A DNA stretch of 36,612 bases from Microcystis aeruginosa Ma_MB_S_20031200_S102 (GTDB lineage Bacteria > Cyanobacteriota > Cyanobacteriia > Cyanobacteriales > Microcystaceae): assembly GCA_007095845.1 (NCBI GenBank), contig SFBI01000175.1:1-36612 (forward strand), read 5' to 3'. Position 1 is the first letter of the stretch. Each line of letters opens with the position of its first letter. The position numbers and the translations under genes are program-made. The notes under the pieces were generated by a model. That model was not told the origin of the DNA, searched no databases, and saw only the letters and a program-made list of their open reading frames with translations. Below, piece after piece: positions 15,793 to 24,577 of this stretch.

Positions 15793-17010
15793 ATGATGAT
15801 GAATGAACTAAAAATGACTGAAATTAAAACCCTTTCATGGACTGAATTAGAAATGCTGGTTAATGATCTGAAAAAAAAGCATACAAACAAGGGATTAACG
15901 GACGTGGAAACAAAAATATTAAAAGGTGTTTTTGATAATAAAACATATCATGATCTAGCGGAAGAAATTAGTCAAGAAGAACAGTCAATCAAGAATGCGG
16001 CTCATAAGTTATGGAAAATCTTGTCAGAGCAAATGGGTGAAAAGATTGACAGTAACAATCTGATTACTGCTTTGGCAAGGTATAGAGATAATTCTCAGAC
16101 ATTTGATCATAACAATAAACCGCAAACTCAGCAATCAGATAAAGTTTTTGAATTAGTTATTGAGGTAGGGATAGACGAACTGACACCAGAGAACAATGAT
16201 AAAATTATCAGCTTTCTTCAAAAAATCGCCAGAGACAACACGATCAAGCCTATTATGAAACTTAAAGGCAGTATTCGGCTATTTTTAGAAGGTTCAGAAG
16301 ATGGACTACAGCGCCTAGCAGATTTACATCAATCGAGGGAATTGCAAGCCCTTCTCAATGAACTTAAATCAGACGATATACCCGAAATTATCGTCACAAA
16401 AGCAGAGTTCACTACGGATGCAAAAGTTATTGAAAAAGCCGAATTAATTAAGGCAATTCGAGAGGGAACAATCGATAAGACAACTCTACAACAAGTTGAT
16501 TTAAGTGGGGCTATCCTGAGAAGGGTTGGCCTGAGTGGGGCTATCCTGAGTGGGGCTAACCTGAAAGGGGCTGACCTGAGAAGGGCTTTCCTGAGTGAGG
16601 CTAACCTGAGTGGGGCTGACCTGAGAGGGGCTATCCTGAGTGGGGCTATCTTGTGGGGGGCTAACCTGAAAGGGGCTGACCTGAGAAGGGCTTTCCTGAG
16701 TGAGGCTGGCCTGAGTCTGGCTTTCCTGAGAGGGGCTATCCTGAGTGGGGCTAACCTGGGTCAGGCTGACCTGTGGGAGGCTAACCTGAGTGGGGCTAAC
16801 CTGAGTGAGGCTAACCTGAGTGGGGCTATCTTGTGGGGGGCTGACCTGATTGAAGCTAACCTGAGTGGGGCTAACCTGAGTGGGGCGAAAGTTGAAAACG
16901 CTATCTTTATCGGTGCAACGGGGATCACCCGTGAACAAAAACGGGATTTAATTCGACGAGGGGCAATTTTTGGGGATAATTCTAACGATCGCAGTAAAGT
17001 ATTAGTTTAA
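15793..17010 (+). CDS. Pentapeptide-repeat protein with N-terminal HTH-like domain
   Basis: A 405-aa protein in three parts. Residues ~10-100 (LTDVETKILKGVFDNKTYHD, then KNAAHKLWKILSEQMGEKI) resemble the N-terminal HTH of cyanobacterial vWA-MoxR-associated (VMAP) and NB-ARC/WD40 conflict proteins. Residues ~115-200 contain KLKGSIRLFLEGSEDGLQRL, a module I have seen with effector-type proteins. Residues 237-366 are 26 consecutive pentapeptides of the A(D/N)LSGA type, which fold into a right-handed beta helix. The tail is GITREQKRDLIRRGAIFGDN. The role is unknown; possibilities are a signalling scaffold or DNA mimic. Three ATGs lie at the start; no clear ribosome site separates them. It lies between two 290-bp direct repeats. 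Confidence 0.8.
   Translation: MMMNELKMTEIKTLSWTELEMLVNDLKKKHTNKGLTDVETKILKGVFDNKTYHDLAEEISQEEQSIKNAAHKLWKILSEQMGEKIDSNNLITALARYRDNSQTFDHNNKPQTQQSDKVFELVIEVGIDELTPENNDKIISFLQKIARDNTIKPIMKLKGSIRLFLEGSEDGLQRLADLHQSRELQALLNELKSDDIPEIIVTKAEFTTDAKVIEKAELIKAIREGTIDKTTLQQVDLSGAILRRVGLSGAILSGANLKGADLRRAFLSEANLSGADLRGAILSGAILWGANLKGADLRRAFLSEAGLSLAFLRGAILSGANLGQADLWEANLSGANLSEANLSGAILWGADLIEANLSGANLSGAKVENAIFIGATGITREQKRDLIRRGAIFGDNSNDRSKVLV
16501..16890 (+). repeat. 26 tandem 15-bp units in the pentapeptide gene
   Basis: The units are variants of CTGAGTGGGGCTAAC. Nucleotide identity is far higher than needed for the protein pattern, even at silent positions. A 51-bp block beginning at 16552 recurs exactly at 16657 (105 bp = seven units later). 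This points to recent expansion by slippage or unequal exchange. Confidence 0.9.
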
Positions 17011-17049
17011 AACAGCCTTTGATCTCCACCTTCAGCAGAGATTTAGGTA

Positions 17050-17191
17050 GGGTTGGCTGAATAAATGTGAAATATAGACGAGATAAGGGGTTTGGCGGCC
17101 TGTTTAGCCAAGCAGCTGCAAGATTTTCAAGCTGGTGGCTCAAAAACCTTGTATCTAAACCAGCGATCGCCCTTACTTTTTCAGCCAACCC
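17050..17191. mobile_element. 142-bp MITE-like element
   Basis: Perfect 11-bp terminal inverted repeats GGGTTGGCTGA (17050-17060) and TCAGCCAACCC (17181-17191); no reading frame inside. Related ends occur at 12191-12205 and 12788-12802. Its last CCC is shared with the first bases of direct-repeat copy B. No clear target duplication. A transposase is not present in the window. Confidence 0.75.
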
Positions 17192-17477
17192 ATAATTAAT
17201 GGGAAAGGACTTGACTTTGCTGGCGACTTGCGCTATGCTTTTCTTATGATGGAAATCCGTGCAAAATTTTTTTAGACCCACAAATTCCCATTATGAATAA
17301 AATCCTTTAAAAATATTATCTCAAAATCTCCCGACAAAAGCAAGCGAAATTTTGCCGATAATTGTTAAGTTTTGTTAACAAAGAAATACAGAGATCAGCA
17401 AGGTCAAAAAATCGAAGTCTCTTGCTGATCCTGTTTGTCGCCTAAGCTATGATTAGGTTAGGCGAATTTGGCGCTTT
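17189..17477. repeat. 290-bp direct repeat, copy B
   Basis: About 95% identical to 15164-15453, same orientation. The T-run hairpin is more decayed here (several mismatches), while GATCAGCAAG/CTTGCTGATC is kept. It runs from the end of the MITE to 13 nt before the stop of xisI. Confidence 0.88.
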
Positions 17478-17490
17478 TCTCGGATTAAGA

Positions 17491-17826
17491 TTAACCCACC
17501 GCAAACCCTGTATATTCTCTGACTAGGGGTTCATGAAAGGCTAAAACAATATCTTCTTTAGGAACCCCTAAATTAACTAATTCATTGGCAATTCCCACCT
17601 CAGTGCCATCATGTTGTATCCAGATTTTACCCTTTTTAATATCGAGATGCAAAACACAACCATGATATCTTCGTCTATTTTTCCAGCCAACATACATCAA
17701 TTGATAGTGATCGCCAACAGTATCAAAAATCAATTGTTGTTCAATCGGATCTTTAGATGAACCTATCTGAGAATATTCAGTAATGACTTGCTTGACATAG
17801 TGACGATATTGTTCTAATTTTTCCAT
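17491..17826 (-). CDS. xisI: XisI protein
   Basis: A 111-aa protein of the XisI family (fdxN element excision controlling factor). Characteristic text is KLEQYRHYVKQVITEYSQI, FDTVGDHYQLMYVGWKNRRR, CVLHLDIKKGKIWIQHDGTE and PKEDIVLAFHEPLVREYTGF; length is normal. In Anabaena XisI with XisH is needed for heterocyst-specific excision of fdxN, but both genes are common in non-heterocystous cyanobacteria, where the role is unknown and often toxin-antitoxin-like arrangements are suggested. Its start overlaps the end of the upstream xisH remnant by 13 nt. Here the partner is broken, so XisI is probably an orphan. Confidence 0.93.
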   Translation of the reverse strand: MEKLEQYRHYVKQVITEYSQIGSSKDPIEQQLIFDTVGDHYQLMYVGWKNRRRYHGCVLHLDIKKGKIWIQHDGTEVGIANELVNLGVPKEDIVLAFHEPLVREYTGFAVG

Positions 17827-18026
17827 GCGACAATTACCTCCCCAATCGGATCATAAATAATCAGGTAAATTTGAAATCGTTTAACGACAGTTTGAATAAA
17901 TCGCAATTCAAAAAAACTATAATAAATATCTAAGGGAACATCTAAATATAACTGTCTTTTAGGTTCTTTTTCTTCTCCTTTTCTCACTGCACCATGAAAA
18001 CGATCTTTAGCAGAGTTAGCAGGCAT
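17814..18026 (-). pseudogene. xisH: XisH with central deletion
   Basis: From ATG 18026 the product has only 70 residues against about 138 in XisH. The N-terminal 20 (MPANSAKDRFHGAVRKGEE) resemble the MPARDxYHxxVKNALIKDGW start. Residues after that match only the C-terminal part (KRQLYLDVPLDIYYSFFELR, LIIYDPIGEVIVAWKN). The middle, which in XisH carries the PD-(D/E)xK-like nuclease core (IAVEVKSF and flanks), is missing, and the join is in frame. Coupling to xisI is kept. Either a natural loss-of-function allele or a reduced form with another task; the former is more likely. Confidence 0.8.
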
Positions 18027-18136
18027 AATAATTATTAATGATAACATTTCGTTATGACGATCGACCCGGGTGAGAACATCTCAAACCCTATTGACAATTG
18101 ACCAATTTTGTGATCCGCGTAGGCATTTCAAGTGAT

Positions 18137-18274
18137 AAGGGACTTGCGTGAGAATAATATCCCAATCGATCGGAGGGCGCAAGCTTTGCGCCCCTACAGT
18201 AACGGATTTTGTCCACAATGTAGGGGCGAACTGCGTTCGCCCAAAAGGTACATTATCAAAGCGCAAGTCCCCTT
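18137..18274. mobile_element. Nested palindromic MITE-like element
   Basis: Outer inverted ends AAGGGACTTGCG (18137) and CGCAAGTCCCCTT (18262-18274). Inside lie two hairpins: GGGCGCAA/TTGCGCCC (18175-18193) and GGGCGAA/TTCGCCC (18224-18242), themselves joined by the inverted pair CGCCCCTAC/GTAGGGGCG. The GTAGGGGCGAA-TTCGCCC part is a widely dispersed cyanobacterial repeat. No coding capacity. Sits between the xisHI unit and comB. Confidence 0.7.
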
Positions 18275-18426
18275 GCCTGATCTCAACAAGCAATTTGAAT
18301 TACGAACAGCTTAACTAGCTGACATCCATCGTGATAAAATCGGCCTTGTCTTTCTTCTGCCAGCGCGACGCCGAGCGGCGGTATGTTGAGCTTATTTCCC
18401 CTTTTACTTTTTACTTGGTATAACTC

Positions 18427-19152
18427 GTGCAGGTTTTCATTTATCATACTCCCGAACTTACCCCCGTCCATACTCTACCCGATTGCGCCGTCGTTATCGA
18501 TGTTTTAAGAGCAACAACCACGATCGCCACTGCCCTTAATGCCGGTGCAGAAGCAGTGCAAACCTTTAGCGATCTGAAAACCCTGATGCAGGTGAGCGAT
18601 ACCTGGCAACCAGAAAAACGTCTCCGGGCAGGAGAAAGAGGCGGTGCGAAAGTGGAAGGCTGCGATCTGGGCAATTCTCCCCTCGATTGTACCCCTGATT
18701 TAATGAAAGGTCGTCGTCTGTTTATCAGCACCACTAACGGCACTCGCGCTCTGCAAAGGGTGGAAGAATCCCCAATCGTGATCACTGCGGCTATGATCAA
18801 TCGGCAAGCTGCGGTTAATTACTTATTGGATAGGCAGCCCGACACCGTCTGGATTGTTGGCTCTGGTTGGGAAGGGGGTTATTCTCTGGAAGATACGGCC
18901 TGTGCTGGAGCGATCGCCAATGCGTTACAAGAACAATCGGGGCAAATGGCGATCGGTAATGATGAGGTGATCGCCTCGATCGCTCTTTATCGTCAATGGC
19001 AAAATGATCTTTTAGGGATGTTCCACAGTTGTAGTCATGGTCAGCGCCTCTTGCGTCTCCACTGTCAAGAAGATTTAAAATACTGCGCTAATATTGACTC
19101 TCTTGATGTTTTACCGATCCAAAAAGAACCGAGTATTTTAGTCAAACTTTAG
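18427..19152 (+). CDS. comB: 2-phosphosulfolactate phosphatase family protein (ComB)
   Basis: A 241-aa ComB-family protein, with the conserved [37 protein letters not shown] and [10 protein letters not shown] blocks. ComB in methanogens dephosphorylates 2-phosphosulfolactate in coenzyme M synthesis. Cyanobacteria lack coenzyme M, so the natural substrate is uncertain; sulfolactate metabolism is one option. Start is GTG at 18427 (VQVFIY in place of MQVFIY), with no ATG alternative in frame upstream of the conserved part. folC begins 83 nt downstream on the same strand. Confidence 0.88.
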   Translation: MQVFIYHTPELTPVHTLPDCAVVIDVLRATTTIATALNAGAEAVQTFSDLKTLMQVSDTWQPEKRLRAGERGGAKVEGCDLGNSPLDCTPDLMKGRRLFISTTNGTRALQRVEESPIVITAAMINRQAAVNYLLDRQPDTVWIVGSGWEGGYSLEDTACAGAIANALQEQSGQMAIGNDEVIASIALYRQWQNDLLGMFHSCSHGQRLLRLHCQEDLKYCANIDSLDVLPIQKEPSILVKL

Positions 19153-19235
19153 ACATTACCACCCACAGAAAGGGTCATCCGTGCCGGTAGGAGCATCAAT
19201 CCTACCCGGATTCCTTTATTTATAGTTTGCCAACC

Positions 19236-20483
19236 ATGACTATCGATTCTTTACTGCAATCTTTTCAGCGTTTTGGGGTTAATCTCGGTTTAGAAAGAAT
19301 AAAAAATCTACTGGAGATTTTAGGCAATCCCCAAGATCAAATTCCGATTATTCATGTCACGGGAACTAATGGCAAAGGTTCGGTTTGTGCCTATCTATCC
19401 TCTATTCTCAGCACTGCTGGTTACAAAGTCGGACGTTATATTTCTCCCCATTTAATTGATTGGACGGAAAGAATCTCTATTAATGGCGAAAATATTGAAA
19501 CTTCGACTTTAGAAAACCTGCTTAAAGATCTACAATCTCTTATAGATTCCCAGCAGGAAAGTCCTACTCAATTTGAGGTAATTACTGCCGCTGCTTGGCT
19601 GTATTTTGCCCGGGAAAAGGTGGATATTGCCGTGATGGAAGTGGGTTTAGGAGGAAGATTAGATGCGACTAATGTTTGCGCTCAACCTTTAGTTACTGTC
19701 ATCACTTCTATTAGTCGGGAACATTGGCAAAATTTAGGGCCGACGGTTGCCGATATTGCCGGGGAGAAAGCGGGGATATTAAAAGCGAATTGTCCCGCAG
19801 TTATCGGACAATTACCGGAATCAGCGCAGGGGGTAGTTAGGGAGAGAATCAAGCTGTTAAATTGTCCGACGGTATGGGTAGAAGCTGCCGAAAAAATTGC
19901 CGATAATCGGGCCAAATATCAAGGTTTAGAATATCCTTTATCCTTAGCTGGAGATTTTCAATTAACTAATTCCGCTATAGCGATCGCTGTTGTTAATATT
20001 TTACGTCAGCAAGGTTGGCAAATTAGCGATGAAGTCGTGCAGGAAGGAATGGCAAAAACTCGCTGGTTAGGACGTTTACAAACCGTTAATTGGTGTCAGC
20101 GAGAAGTTTTAATAGATGGCGCTCATAATCCTGCTGCTGCTATTGGTTTAAGGCAGTATGTAGATAGTTTAAAGGCTCCAAAAATTATCTGGGTGATGGG
20201 AATTTTATCGACTAAAGATCATCGAGAAATATTCCAAGCTTTATTAAGAAAAGGCGATAGTTTATATTTAGTTCCTGTCCCCGATCATAGCAGTGCCAAT
20301 CCTGAAACCTTAGCGGAATTAGCGACATCAATTTGTCCAGAATTATCTCACCTAGCGACTTGTTCCGATGTATTTTTAGGACTAAAAAAAGCCATCCAAG
20401 AATCTGCCGAGAGTCAGATAATTCTCTGTGGATCGCTTTATTTAGTCGGTTACTTTTTAGGGAGTTTGCTTCAGGGAAAATAA
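19236..20483 (+). CDS. folC: Folylpolyglutamate synthase / dihydrofolate synthase
   Basis: A 415-aa Mur-ligase-type enzyme that joins glutamate to dihydropteroate and extends polyglutamate tails. Motifs: P-loop HVTGTNGKGSVCAYLSSIL, the Mg site region EVGLGGRLDATNV, and the second-domain INGAHNP-type sequence VLIDGAHNPAA. I chose the ATG at 19236 (MTIDSLLQSF); the in-frame TTG three codons upstream is unlikely. Its 3' end overlaps the convergent DUF3352 gene by 27 nt. Confidence 0.94.
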   Translation: MTIDSLLQSFQRFGVNLGLERIKNLLEILGNPQDQIPIIHVTGTNGKGSVCAYLSSILSTAGYKVGRYISPHLIDWTERISINGENIETSTLENLLKDLQSLIDSQQESPTQFEVITAAAWLYFAREKVDIAVMEVGLGGRLDATNVCAQPLVTVITSISREHWQNLGPTVADIAGEKAGILKANCPAVIGQLPESAQGVVRERIKLLNCPTVWVEAAEKIADNRAKYQGLEYPLSLAGDFQLTNSAIAIAVVNILRQQGWQISDEVVQEGMAKTRWLGRLQTVNWCQREVLIDGAHNPAAAIGLRQYVDSLKAPKIIWVMGILSTKDHREIFQALLRKGDSLYLVPVPDHSSANPETLAELATSICPELSHLATCSDVFLGLKKAIQESAESQIILCGSLYLVGYFLGSLLQGK

Positions 20484-22046
20484 AACATCAATTTTACTGG
20501 TGGTTTTATCAGGCATAGTGGCAGTAATTCCGATCCCGCGTACCGATTCTAAAAAGGCCTTTGCTTCTGGGGTTAATTCCGTGGCCGGAAGATTATTAAT
20601 TCCCCCTGCTTTAGCGATAATTTGCTCCACATCGATGAAGAAATAACCGAGATTATTTGTAGGCAAATTTGCGATCGATGCTTGGAAAATCTCACTTTTG
20701 CTAATCGGTTGATTCGGTTGCGGTTGATAGGGAATTCCGACGGTCATTTTTAGGGTATCATTATTAGGCCAAGCATAGGTTAAAATAGCTTGTTCTTCCG
20801 CTTTCCATTCAGTCACATCTTGGCCAGAAATTTGACTGTTTTTTATGGTGATAAAGGGAACAGTTTTTCCCAATTGATTTAACCTATCGAGGGTAGTTTT
20901 TGCCGCTTTCTGATCACCGGTTTGCCAGATCATCATCCCCCCAAAACCTAACCCTCCCACCCCTTGCTGGTTGGGGATAATTCCGAAGGCAAATTCTCGA
21001 TCCATCCAGTTAAAAACTTCTTTATCCGCATCAAGGGTTGCCATCTGAAAATTCTCACGGATCTGACGCAGAAAAGCTTGTAATTCTGGGTTAGTTTGGG
21101 ACTGTTTTTCTGCTTCTTCCCATCCCTGTTTAAGATTATTCCCACTCCAGAGTGCAATGGTATCTCCGGGTAAATAATTTAAAACTTGATTTCTGCTAGG
21201 GGAAGGTAGATTAGAAATAGTTTCAGGAGCAAGTTTAGCCACCATTTGTAACTGTAATCCCGTATCGGTGACACCCACTCCTGCGACAATATCCTGAATT
21301 TTTGCTAATTCTTGCCGACTTTGGGGAGATAAATTAGCATCTGCTCCCAAGATTTTGGCATAATCATCGATATAAATTGTTGCTAGGGTATTGGGTAGGT
21401 TGAGGGATTGGGAAAGCAGTTTTATCACTTCCAGTTTACTGCTAAAAGATGGCTGTCCTTGGTAGGTATTGATCGCCGATTCTAACACCTTTTTATCGTA
21501 GGATATCAACAAAAAATCGCCAGTAACGGCAGTATAAATAGTGGTGTTATCCTGCCAATCTATAGCAGTAATTGTAATACCTTTGTAGTCACTGGTGCTA
21601 GTTTTGCGATTAACTTTTTGTCCTAGTTGTTTCTCGAATTCCGACGCTTTAATTTTATCTTTGATGCCGATAACCGTTAATAATTCCGATTGTCCGGGGG
21701 TAGTTGCGGGAAGGAAAGCAAAGCTGATACTACCGATCCAAGGTTCGATATCCCGTTGATAATCAATCTTATCAGTGAAGATATTTTTTTGTAACTCTTC
21801 TAGTCCTTGACTAACCACAGTTCGCGATTCTGGTGTACCATATTTAGCTAACACTGACCAAGCTTTTGCATCCGTGGAGACAAAACTACTAGCAAAGGCA
21901 GTTTCTGGGATAACTTTTGCCGATTCTAAGGGGGTGAATCTTTGCCAAGGAAGTTGTCCTCGTAGATAAAGATAGACACCTCCTGCGGTTACTGCTGTTA
22001 GTCCTAGGACGACTAAACAACCGGGTAAAAATGATTTTTTTGACAT
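20457..22046 (-). CDS. DUF3352 membrane-anchored protein
   Basis: A 529-aa cyanobacterial DUF3352 protein. The N terminus (MSKKSFLPGCLVVLGLTAVT) is one membrane anchor or uncleaved signal, and the rest is a large extracytoplasmic region with repeated beta-rich units: VIPETAFASSFVSTDAKAWS, then GSISFAFLPATTPGQSEL, DFLLISYDKKVLESAI and DTIALWSGNNLKQGWE. Function unknown; the family is widely found and unstudied. It converges with folC (27-nt overlap of the 3' ends). Upstream are 520 bp without a gene. Confidence 0.85.
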   Translation of the reverse strand: MSKKSFLPGCLVVLGLTAVTAGGVYLYLRGQLPWQRFTPLESAKVIPETAFASSFVSTDAKAWSVLAKYGTPESRTVVSQGLEELQKNIFTDKIDYQRDIEPWIGSISFAFLPATTPGQSELLTVIGIKDKIKASEFEKQLGQKVNRKTSTSDYKGITITAIDWQDNTTIYTAVTGDFLLISYDKKVLESAINTYQGQPSFSSKLEVIKLLSQSLNLPNTLATIYIDDYAKILGADANLSPQSRQELAKIQDIVAGVGVTDTGLQLQMVAKLAPETISNLPSPSRNQVLNYLPGDTIALWSGNNLKQGWEEAEKQSQTNPELQAFLRQIRENFQMATLDADKEVFNWMDREFAFGIIPNQQGVGGLGFGGMMIWQTGDQKAAKTTLDRLNQLGKTVPFITIKNSQISGQDVTEWKAEEQAILTYAWPNNDTLKMTVGIPYQPQPNQPISKSEIFQASIANLPTNNLGYFFIDVEQIIAKAGGINNLPATELTPEAKAFLESVRGIGITATMPDKTTSKIDVLFSLKQTP

Positions 22047-22566
22047 AGAATTGTGGTTTGGTTAAAAAGTTCAATACTTGGCGATCGATTTGTCTCTGGT
22101 TGTAGTCTCTAGAAAATTGATTAATCCTCAGTAAGCTTTAAGTCCTATTATAGGATACCTTGAATAAAAGATTTTGTTAACAAAGTGTTGGTTGAGGAAA
22201 TCTCCTTTATATACAGTGGTAAAGGGGGAAATAATTTTAAATAAGTAACAAGGCATTCCGTCACTCAAAATCTTCAATCTTTTTTCACTGTTTTAAGGTC
22301 AGTTCGGGATAGGGGTGGAAAGAAAAGGCGGGAGCTAGTAAGCTGAAAAATATATAAACTCAGCACCCCCAACCCATCTATATCTAGTCTAAAAGCTCTT
22401 TGTCGTTTAAAAACAAAGGTATGTTAGCGACAGCGTAACACGCCCTACTTATACAACTTTGGCAGGAGGTCTAAAGCAAAGCCGTCCTAAAAGGAGAGGG
22501 TTTCAAACCGAGGATTTGCGGTGATACAATAAAGTCAGAGCAAAATGCGATCGCAAGAGATAAAGC
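22047..22566. other. Gene-free 520-bp region between two divergent genes
   Basis: Holds the 13-bp palindrome TCCTATTATAGGA (22143-22155) and, near 22420-22450, a TTAGCGACAGCGTAACACGC motif of the type scattered in cyanobacterial intergenic repeats, plus a HIP1 site close to the Uma2 start. Promoters for both flanking genes must lie here, but I could not fix them. Confidence 0.5.
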
Positions 22567-23244
22567 ATGGTTCAAGCACCCATCGAACCCCAACTTTTCT
22601 ATCCTGACTCCGACGGTAAACCCATGGCCGACAACACAGTTCAATATCGCTGGATTGTTCGCTTGGTTGCCAATCTCAGGTATTTATTTAAGGAGCAAAC
22701 CGTCTTTGTTGCCGGAGATTTGCTCTGGTATCCCCAGCAGGTAACTGTACCCCCCGCTCCCCGTCAAGCTCCCGATGCGATGGTGGTTTTCGGCCGTCCA
22801 CCTGGTGAGCGGGGCAGCTATAAACAATGGGAAGAAGACAATATTGCTCCCCAGGTAGTGTTTGAAATCCTCTCTCCGAGCAATAGTGCCAGGGAAATGC
22901 TCAAAAAGCAGTCTTTTTATCGGGAGCATGGGGTATTAGAAATGTTTTTCTATGACCCAGACTCCCATGATTTCTGGGGATTGGTGCGGGCCAATCAGCA
23001 AGAGGATTTTTTTCCAGTAACGGCCTTGAATTTTCCTTGGACTTCCCCAATCCTAGGGATTCGGTTTGAGATGTTTGAAGAGGGTTTAGAGGTCTTTTAT
23101 CCCGATGGGGAACGATTTAAAGACCCTGAAACCCTCTTTGAGGAACGCAACCAAGCACAACAGGAACGCGACCAAGCACAACAAGAGCGCGATCGCGCCT
23201 TTGCCCGATTACGGGAATTGGGCATTGACCCGACCCAGTTGTGA
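22567..23244 (+). CDS. Uma2-family (DUF820) nuclease-fold protein
   Basis: A 225-aa protein of the Uma2/DUF820 family, abundant in cyanobacteria, with a PD-(D/E)xK restriction-like fold. Likely active-site residues are Asp in QAPDAMVVFG and Glu in VVFEILSPSN, followed by KQSFYREHGVLEMFFYDPDS where a Lys/Glu pair completes the core. The C-terminal ~35 residues (RNQAQQERDQAQQERDRAFA) are a charged helical repeat from a 21-bp DNA duplication. True function is unknown; many copies per genome suggest a mobile or defence link. Three nt separate the stop from the rpsF 3' end, and it is convergent with rpsF. Confidence 0.9.
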   Translation: MVQAPIEPQLFYPDSDGKPMADNTVQYRWIVRLVANLRYLFKEQTVFVAGDLLWYPQQVTVPPAPRQAPDAMVVFGRPPGERGSYKQWEEDNIAPQVVFEILSPSNSAREMLKKQSFYREHGVLEMFFYDPDSHDFWGLVRANQQEDFFPVTALNFPWTSPILGIRFEMFEEGLEVFYPDGERFKDPETLFEERNQAQQERDQAQQERDRAFARLRELGIDPTQL

Positions 23245-23250
23245 CTACAA

Positions 23251-23640
23251 TTAATCTTCAGCGGAGATACCGTCATCTTCCACCACCGCTTCGGTGATAG
23301 GAGAGGGGGGAATTTCCGTTAGGGGAGATAAATCGGCCGGGGGTGCCACCACGCGATCGAGTTTTAGGGTTAAATAACGAATAACCTCATCACTTAAACG
23401 CATGGCCCGTTCCATGGGGGCGACTTGTTTGCCGCTGGCCTGATAATTCATCTGCACATAGACACCATCATTGAGTTTTTTGATGGGATAGGCCAGACGT
23501 TTTTTACCCCACACCTTAACTTGAATGTCTGTGGCGCTGTGTTCGCTAATCAGAGTTCGATAACGTTCCACTTGTTGCTGAACGACTTCTTCCCCTAAAT
23601 CGGGACGGAGAATGTAAAGAGTTTCGTAGTTATTGCTCAT
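23251..23640 (-). CDS. rpsF: 30S ribosomal protein S6
   Basis: A 129-aa S6: YETLYILRPDLGEEVVQQQV, VWGKKRLAYPIKKLNDGVYV, and EVIRYLTLKLDRVV. S6 binds 16S rRNA in the platform with S18. The C-terminal ~28 residues after the ferredoxin-like domain (LTEIPPSPITEAVVEDDGIS) are an acidic extension seen in cyanobacteria and variable in length. Monocistronic here, as in other cyanobacteria, without rpsR next door. The start is fixed by the conserved MSNNYETLYIL. Confidence 0.97.
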   Translation of the reverse strand: MSNNYETLYILRPDLGEEVVQQQVERYRTLISEHSATDIQVKVWGKKRLAYPIKKLNDGVYVQMNYQASGKQVAPMERAMRLSDEVIRYLTLKLDRVVAPPADLSPLTEIPPSPITEAVVEDDGISAED

Positions 23641-23785
23641 CTCAGAATCCTTATGGACTAGAAGGCTTCTTTGTCAAGACCGGAGGTTAATTGATTTTAA
23701 TAACTCTCTAGCCTTTAATAAAGAAGCAAGGATATATGATCATACTACTATCCGAGAGTCGATCGCTAGTCATTCCCAGAAAAAT

Positions 23786-24577
23786 ATGGCGCAACGCTAT
23801 GTACGAGTGAAACATCGTCAAGGACAAATCTTCTACGGACTTTTACAGCTAAACCGTAGCGTTGCTGTCTTTGATGCCCCTCCCTGGCAAGGAGGGCAAC
23901 TAACCGAACTAGAATTAGAACCTGATAGCTACCAACTATTAGCCCCCTGTTTCCCGTCGAAAATTATTGCTGTGGGCAAAAATTACCAGGCCCACGCCGC
24001 CGAGATGGGAACACCTGTACCAGAAGAGCCGCTTTTATTTCTCAAGCCACCGACGACAATTATTGCCGATGGTGAAACGATTTTCTATCCGCCCCAATCG
24101 GAAAGAGTAGATTATGAGGGAGAATTAGCATTAATTATCGGAGAAACCGCCAAAAACTGCAGCACGGCCCAGGCCAGAAGCAAAATCTGGGGTTATACCA
24201 TTGCTAACGATGTCACCGCTAGGGATTTACAGAAAAAAGATAGCCAATGGACGCGGGCAAAAGGATTTGACAGTTTTTGTCCCCTCGGCCCATGGATTGT
24301 CCGGGAACTGAGTATCGGGGCCCAATTAACCACTTTTCTCAATGATGGCAGCGACCCCAAACAAAGCAGTTATCTCAGCGATATGGTCTTTCCCCCCGAT
24401 GTTTTGGTGGCTTATATCTCCCAAGTGATGACCCTGCTGCCGGGGGATGTGATTTTAACGGGAACTCCCGAAGGAATCGGACCGCTGCAGGTGGGGGATC
24501 AGGTTCGAGTGGAAATAGAAGGCATCGGGGTTTTGGAAAATCGCGTCATGGCAGCAGCATCGATTAGCGATAATTAA
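23786..24577 (+). CDS. Fumarylacetoacetate hydrolase family protein
   Basis: A 263-aa FAH-family enzyme. The fold signature is [16 protein letters not shown], followed by [20 protein letters not shown], the metal-binding [31 protein letters not shown] and [15 protein letters not shown]. Such proteins hydrolyse or decarboxylate acylpyruvates and oxaloacetate-like substrates; the exact one is not readable. I took the ATG at 23786 ([11 protein letters not shown]), matching relatives; 51 upstream in-frame codons are intergenic. The 3' end overlaps tpiA by 14 nt, convergent. Confidence 0.93.
   Translation: MAQRYVRVKHRQGQIFYGLLQLNRSVAVFDAPPWQGGQLTELELEPDSYQLLAPCFPSKIIAVGKNYQAHAAEMGTPVPEEPLLFLKPPTTIIADGETIFYPPQSERVDYEGELALIIGETAKNCSTAQARSKIWGYTIANDVTARDLQKKDSQWTRAKGFDSFCPLGPWIVRELSIGAQLTTFLNDGSDPKQSSYLSDMVFPPDVLVAYISQVMTLLPGDVILTGTPEGIGPLQVGDQVRVEIEGIGVLENRVMAAASISDN

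Noticed and set aside
16501..16938. Antisense frame of 145 codons rich in SPTQVSP-type repeats
   Set aside because: A mirror of the 15-bp tandem repeats of the pentapeptide gene; any in-frame multiple-of-three array yields such shadows.
18132..18471. Small frames on both strands over the palindromic element and the comB start
   Set aside because: They follow the nested palindromes and the antisense of comB; no homologous protein is recognisable.
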